Positions 48,073 to 50,989 of a stretch of 50,989 nucleotides of DNA are shown here, piece by piece. The stretch lies in assembly GCA_021846565.1 (NCBI GenBank), contig JAJZWS010000018.1, positions 1 to 50,989 of the forward strand, read 5' to 3'. The position numbers and the translations under genes were made by a program. Numbering within the stretch: the stretch's first letter is position 1; every line of letters starts with the position of its first letter. Source of the DNA: Bacillota bacterium (GTDB taxonomy: Bacteria; Bacillota; Sulfobacillia; Sulfobacillales; JAIMBI01). The notes below the pieces were generated by a model that did no database searches, had not been told where the DNA came from, and saw nothing but the letters and a program-made list of their open reading frames with translations.

Positions 48073-48677
48073 TAGACCATCTCCTGTGCCTTTGCTGAGT
48101 GGGGGCTGACCAATTGTAGCAGGAGCCGGGTGGACCGCCGAGAATCCATAGAAAGGGCGGCGAGGCGCCGCAGAGACCCCGACCCAGGGGGATCGACGAC
48201 CGGGGCCGCCCGGGGGAGGATGGACTGCGGCGAGAACGGCGCTGGGGAGATGGAGACAGCGTGGGTCGGGCTCCTGGCGGCGCCCGGGCTTGAAGCGTTC
48301 CTCCTGCTGGTGAGGGCAGCGAGCATCCGCACGGGCCGCCTCTGGTAGCCAGCCAGTCGGTGGCCTGGCCCTACCGGGCGACGTTTCGGGGTTCCAGCTG
48401 ATGGGAGCTAGCCCCGGCGTCTGGGCCAGTTCCGTTTGGTGTTTATCCGGTTCGGGGACGAATTCGGCCCGAGCTTGGTGGCGCTGTTGGCGCGCACGCC
48501 CTGGATCCTGGTGGTGGGGCGTGGACTGATGACCTGCTTGTCCGCTGCCCTGGCGCCGGCGGCCATGACACGGGCCGGCCGCGGCGCGTGAGGCGGGACC
48601 CAAAAGGCCGCCGCGCTTCCCCGGCCTCGGCCGATCTGGCACGATGACCATGGGGTGCTCAAGTGAAAGGAGCGGGT
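48073..48677. other. Intergenic with a possible gene fragment
   Basis: The 0.6-kb gap separates divergent genes. On the + strand 48421-48591 one frame reads LGQFRLVFIRFGDEFGPSLVALL and continues through a hydrophobic stretch to a stop, but it has no start codon or ribosome binding site and is opened by a stop at 48409. It looks like the end of a lost membrane-protein gene. No promoter could be placed with confidence. Confidence 0.35.
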
Positions 48678-50327
48678 GTGGCGGCAATGGACGATAGGGA
48701 CGAAGCGGCGGTCATCGAACGGTTGGTGTCTCTGCGCACCCGAACCTCTGGCACGCCCGGGGCGGCGTTGGCGGTGACGACGCGCCACGGCGTGGTGCAC
48801 CGAGTAACCTCTGGCTTCGCGAACGTGGACGCCCGCATACCCGTGGAGAGCGGGACGCTTTTTCAATTTGGGTCCATCGGCAAGGCCTTTACCGCCGTGA
48901 TGGTGCTGCAGCTGGAGCACGAAGGCTGTCTTAAGGTGTCGGCGCCCGTCACGGACTACCTGCCGTGGTTTGCGGCCAATAGCCCACGGCCCATCACCCT
49001 GGGTGACCTGTTGACCCATTCGGCGGGTCTCATCGGCGGCAGCGATGCGTCGGCGGACGTGCGGTCCGAGGTGTTTCAGCTCCGGCGGCTGCCGCCGGGC
49101 CTTCCCCCAGGCACCCGATTTCAGTATTCCAACATCGGCTACAAGACCCTGGGCTTGGTGCTGGAAGAGGTAACCGGTCAGCCGTACGGCCAGCTTGTGC
49201 GGAGTCGCATCCTCGCGCCGTTGCACATGCACGATGCCGCGGGGAGCATTACTCACGCGCTGCGACCGGCGCTGGCCGTGGGGTATGTCCCGTTGTTTGA
49301 TGACCGGCCGTACCGGCGCGGAGAGCCGCTGGTCGCGGCGCCCTGGATCGAGACGGATGGGGGCGACGGGTGCCTCTCTGCCCATGCGGACGACCTGGCG
49401 GCCTTTGCGCGCATGCTGTTGAACCAAGGGGCCGGTCCCCACGGGCCGATACTGTGCCCCGCACACTTTGATGCGCTGACGGCCCCGCGCGTCACCGTGG
49501 ACGCCACCACGGCGTATGGCTATGGCTTGTTCCGGGTGGAACCTCCGAGAGATGGGCGGCTCTTGCTGCACCACAGCGGCGGTATGCTGGGATACCACGC
49601 GGGGCTGGCCGCCGACGTGGGTGGCCAGCTCGCGGCAGTGGTACTGGCGAATGGCCCACTCGATGCGGAGGCGCTGGCCCAAGAGGTGGTGGGCACCCTC
49701 GTGGCTGCCCACAACGGCTGTTCGCACGTCTGGGCCGCCGCCCAGGGGACGGAGACGGACACCAGGATGGGGGACCCGGGGCTGGTCGGTACCTATCGCG
49801 CGATGGAGAGTGACCCACCGGGCGATGTCGAGGTGCGAGCCGGCGAGGGCGGTCTCGAGCTGTGGCAGGCCGGGGAATGGCTCGGACCGATGGAGCGGGT
49901 CGAGCGTGATACGTATCTGGTGGGCCATCCGGCGTGGGATCGATTCCCGCTGGGCTTTCGCCGGGTGGGGGCGGTGGCCGCCGAGCTGTGGCACGGCGGC
50001 CGCTGGTTCGCGACTCCGGCGTATGCGGGGCCCCGGCAGTTTGCCCCGGCGCCCGGGGGAGGGGCGGTGGTGGGCCACTATCGGGCGCACAATCCCTGGG
50101 TGTCCAACTTTCGGGTGGTGGCACGACAGGGCAAGCTTACCCTGGTGTGGCCGGACGGGGCCGAGTGGCAGCTCCTGCCCCTGGGCAGCCCGGAAGACTT
50201 CACGTTTCGCGGCCACGACTCCCACGGCCCCTTGGCGGAAGTGGTCCAGTTCCGCACGGCCCTGGAAGGCCATATGCTGGAGGCCCACCTGTCGGACCAA
50301 GCGTATCATCGGTTCTTCACGCCGTGA
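48678..50327 (+). CDS. Serine beta-lactamase-like hydrolase (class C / EstB type)
   Basis: 549 residues. The N-terminal 340 residues are a beta-lactamase/D-alanyl-D-alanine carboxypeptidase-like domain with catalytic Ser66-x-x-Lys69 (GSIGK), Tyr150-Ser-Asn152 and His300-Ser-Gly-Gly in place of KTG. The HSGG form and the absence of a signal peptide point to an intracellular esterase or peptidase rather than an antibiotic-inactivating enzyme. About 200 C-terminal residues form a beta-rich region often found in such proteins (LVGTYRAMESDPPGDVEVR). GTG at 48678 is chosen for AAGGAG five bases upstream; GTG 48663 lies before that site. Confidence 0.87.
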   Translation: MAAMDDRDEAAVIERLVSLRTRTSGTPGAALAVTTRHGVVHRVTSGFANVDARIPVESGTLFQFGSIGKAFTAVMVLQLEHEGCLKVSAPVTDYLPWFAANSPRPITLGDLLTHSAGLIGGSDASADVRSEVFQLRRLPPGLPPGTRFQYSNIGYKTLGLVLEEVTGQPYGQLVRSRILAPLHMHDAAGSITHALRPALAVGYVPLFDDRPYRRGEPLVAAPWIETDGGDGCLSAHADDLAAFARMLLNQGAGPHGPILCPAHFDALTAPRVTVDATTAYGYGLFRVEPPRDGRLLLHHSGGMLGYHAGLAADVGGQLAAVVLANGPLDAEALAQEVVGTLVAAHNGCSHVWAAAQGTETDTRMGDPGLVGTYRAMESDPPGDVEVRAGEGGLELWQAGEWLGPMERVERDTYLVGHPAWDRFPLGFRRVGAVAAELWHGGRWFATPAYAGPRQFAPAPGGGAVVGHYRAHNPWVSNFRVVARQGKLTLVWPDGAEWQLLPLGSPEDFTFRGHDSHGPLAEVVQFRTALEGHMLEAHLSDQAYHRFFTP

Positions 50328-50438
50328 CGTTGGCCCGACAGTGACGCAGCGCGGGGGCACCCGCCGTGCACCGGTTCGGGACAGGCACCGCGGCTCATCG
50401 ACTGACGGCGGTTGGGCCAGACGGAAGGAGGGCGTGAC

Positions 50439-50989
50439 GTGAGGATTGTACCTCTGAGCCCCGACCGTTGGGACGCGTTGGCCAACCTGTTTGGGAAGGC
50501 GGGAGCTTCGAGTGGGTGCTGGTGCATGTACTGGCGGCTGGGCAACGGGTACTATCGGCGTCCGCACGAGCAGAATCGCGAGGACTTTCGCACGGTGGTG
50601 GCGGCGGGACCTCCGCCCGGGCTCTTGGCCTATAAGGGCGAGCTCGCGGTCGGCTGGTGCCAGCTGACGCCGCGCGACGTGCTGCCGTGGCTGGACCGCG
50701 CGCGATATCTCGGGCGGGTGGATGAGGCTGCGGTGTGGTCCATCAGCTGCTTCTTTGTGCGGCGGGGCTACCGAGGCCAAGGGGTGGCCTCGGAACTGAT
50801 TCTGGCGGCGGTCGACGCGGCGCGCGCGGCCCACGTGGACCTTTTGGAGGCCTACCCCATTGATGCGTCGGTCCCGGGCGCCAGCCGCAACAACTTCACG
50901 GGCAGTGCGGCGGCGTTTCGCCGGGCCGGATTCGCGACCGTGGCCGCGCGCACGCCGTGCCGGCCCATCATGCGGTACGACCTGCGCGC
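50439..50989 (+). CDS. GNAT family N-acetyltransferase, 3' end outside the window
   Basis: 183 codons are visible without a stop, so the gene continues past the right edge. The N-terminal GCWCMYWR is typical of a GNAT subgroup, and the acetyl-CoA-binding loop appears in ISCFFVRRGYRGQGVASELILAAVDAA. Towards the end, NFTGSAAAFRRAGF is the usual motif B region. GTG at 50439 has AAGGAGGG six bases upstream. It lies 111 bp after the serine hydrolase gene in the same direction. The substrate cannot be predicted. Confidence 0.8.
   Translation, partial: MRIVPLSPDRWDALANLFGKAGASSGCWCMYWRLGNGYYRRPHEQNREDFRTVVAAGPPPGLLAYKGELAVGWCQLTPRDVLPWLDRARYLGRVDEAAVWSISCFFVRRGYRGQGVASELILAAVDAARAAHVDLLEAYPIDASVPGASRNNFTGSAAAFRRAGFATVAARTPCRPIMRYDLR

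Noticed and set aside
48073-48687. Upstream extension of the glycolipid-binding/GNAT gene to a 550-residue protein
   Set aside because: The extra 205 residues are low-complexity and basic, and the GTG at 48072 has a proper ribosome binding site just before the conserved domain.
48408-50834. 808-codon open frame on the minus strand
   Set aside because: It lies opposite the serine hydrolase and GNAT genes, which have conserved motifs and ribosome binding sites. It is rich in Arg, Pro, His and Gln and has no domain; it is a by-product of GC-biased third codon positions.
1-50989. CRISPR arrays, tRNA or rRNA genes, insertion sequences, prophage genes
   Set aside because: No regularly spaced repeats, no tRNA T-arm pattern with a matching acceptor stem, and no transposase, integrase or phage structural protein could be recognised on either strand by reading.

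Overview
The window is a GC-rich bacterial chromosome segment that carries the replication-origin flank of a Firmicute-type genome. The evidence is a conserved rightward core: rpmH-rnpA-yidD-yidC-rsmG-noc-parA-parB, then DUF554, DUF4446, CvpA, MscS and DUF951 genes, then rpsF-ssb-rpsR-rplI-lonC-dnaB-purA. This order, the presence of noc, the frequent GTG/TTG starts and the strong GC bias at third codon positions suggest a deep-branching Firmicute of the Sulfobacillus/Symbiobacterium/Thermaerobacter kind. That placement is an inference from gene order; no 16S gene is present.

Layout. 1-60: two DnaA boxes and a third weaker one, probably the edge of oriC; dnaA itself would lie left of the window. 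0.5-22.85 kb: an accessory block between those boxes and rpmH. It holds an AbrB-like regulator, a CsoR-family repressor, a GntR-controlled hydroxyproline catabolic operon (2.3-8.0 kb), a PBP2-type transpeptidase, a leftward sugar ABC transporter operon containing surE and a degenerate response regulator (9.9-15.8 kb), an SDR gene, a leftward PfkB kinase/NCS1 permease pair with the remnant of an ADP-ribosylglycohydrolase, a glycerophosphodiesterase, and about 2 kb of decayed sequence. 22.85-33.16 kb: the rpmH to DUF951 core, all on the + strand and often with 1-14 bp overlaps. 33.2-40.6 kb: a second accessory block between DUF951 and rpsF, with an MFS transporter, a ChrB split into two genes, and an operon of a catalytically altered APH-like kinase followed by two complete ABC-2 exporters. 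40.6-47.0 kb: the rpsF-purA core. 47.0 kb to the end: a glycolipid-binding/GNAT fusion, a serine hydrolase and a GNAT gene cut by the right edge.

Most notable signals. (1) Four identical 16-bp palindromes TGTTCCTCGAGGAACA sit just after parB. They look like parS but have CTCGAG in place of the near-universal CACGTG core. The first is the centre of a perfect 36-bp palindrome across the parB stop codon, and the last supplies the Shine-Dalgarno of the next gene. (2) The first ParB-family protein has Noc-type residues at all four known specificity positions, and a 13/14 match to the Noc-binding site lies at 33149. (3) The APH-like protein leading the double ABC-2 operon has HTN where the catalytic HxD should be, which suggests a pseudokinase-linked exporter system. 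(4) The D-hydroxyproline dehydrogenase genes encode the BFD-type [2Fe-2S] domain as a separate protein. No tRNA, rRNA, CRISPR array, insertion sequence or prophage was recognised.
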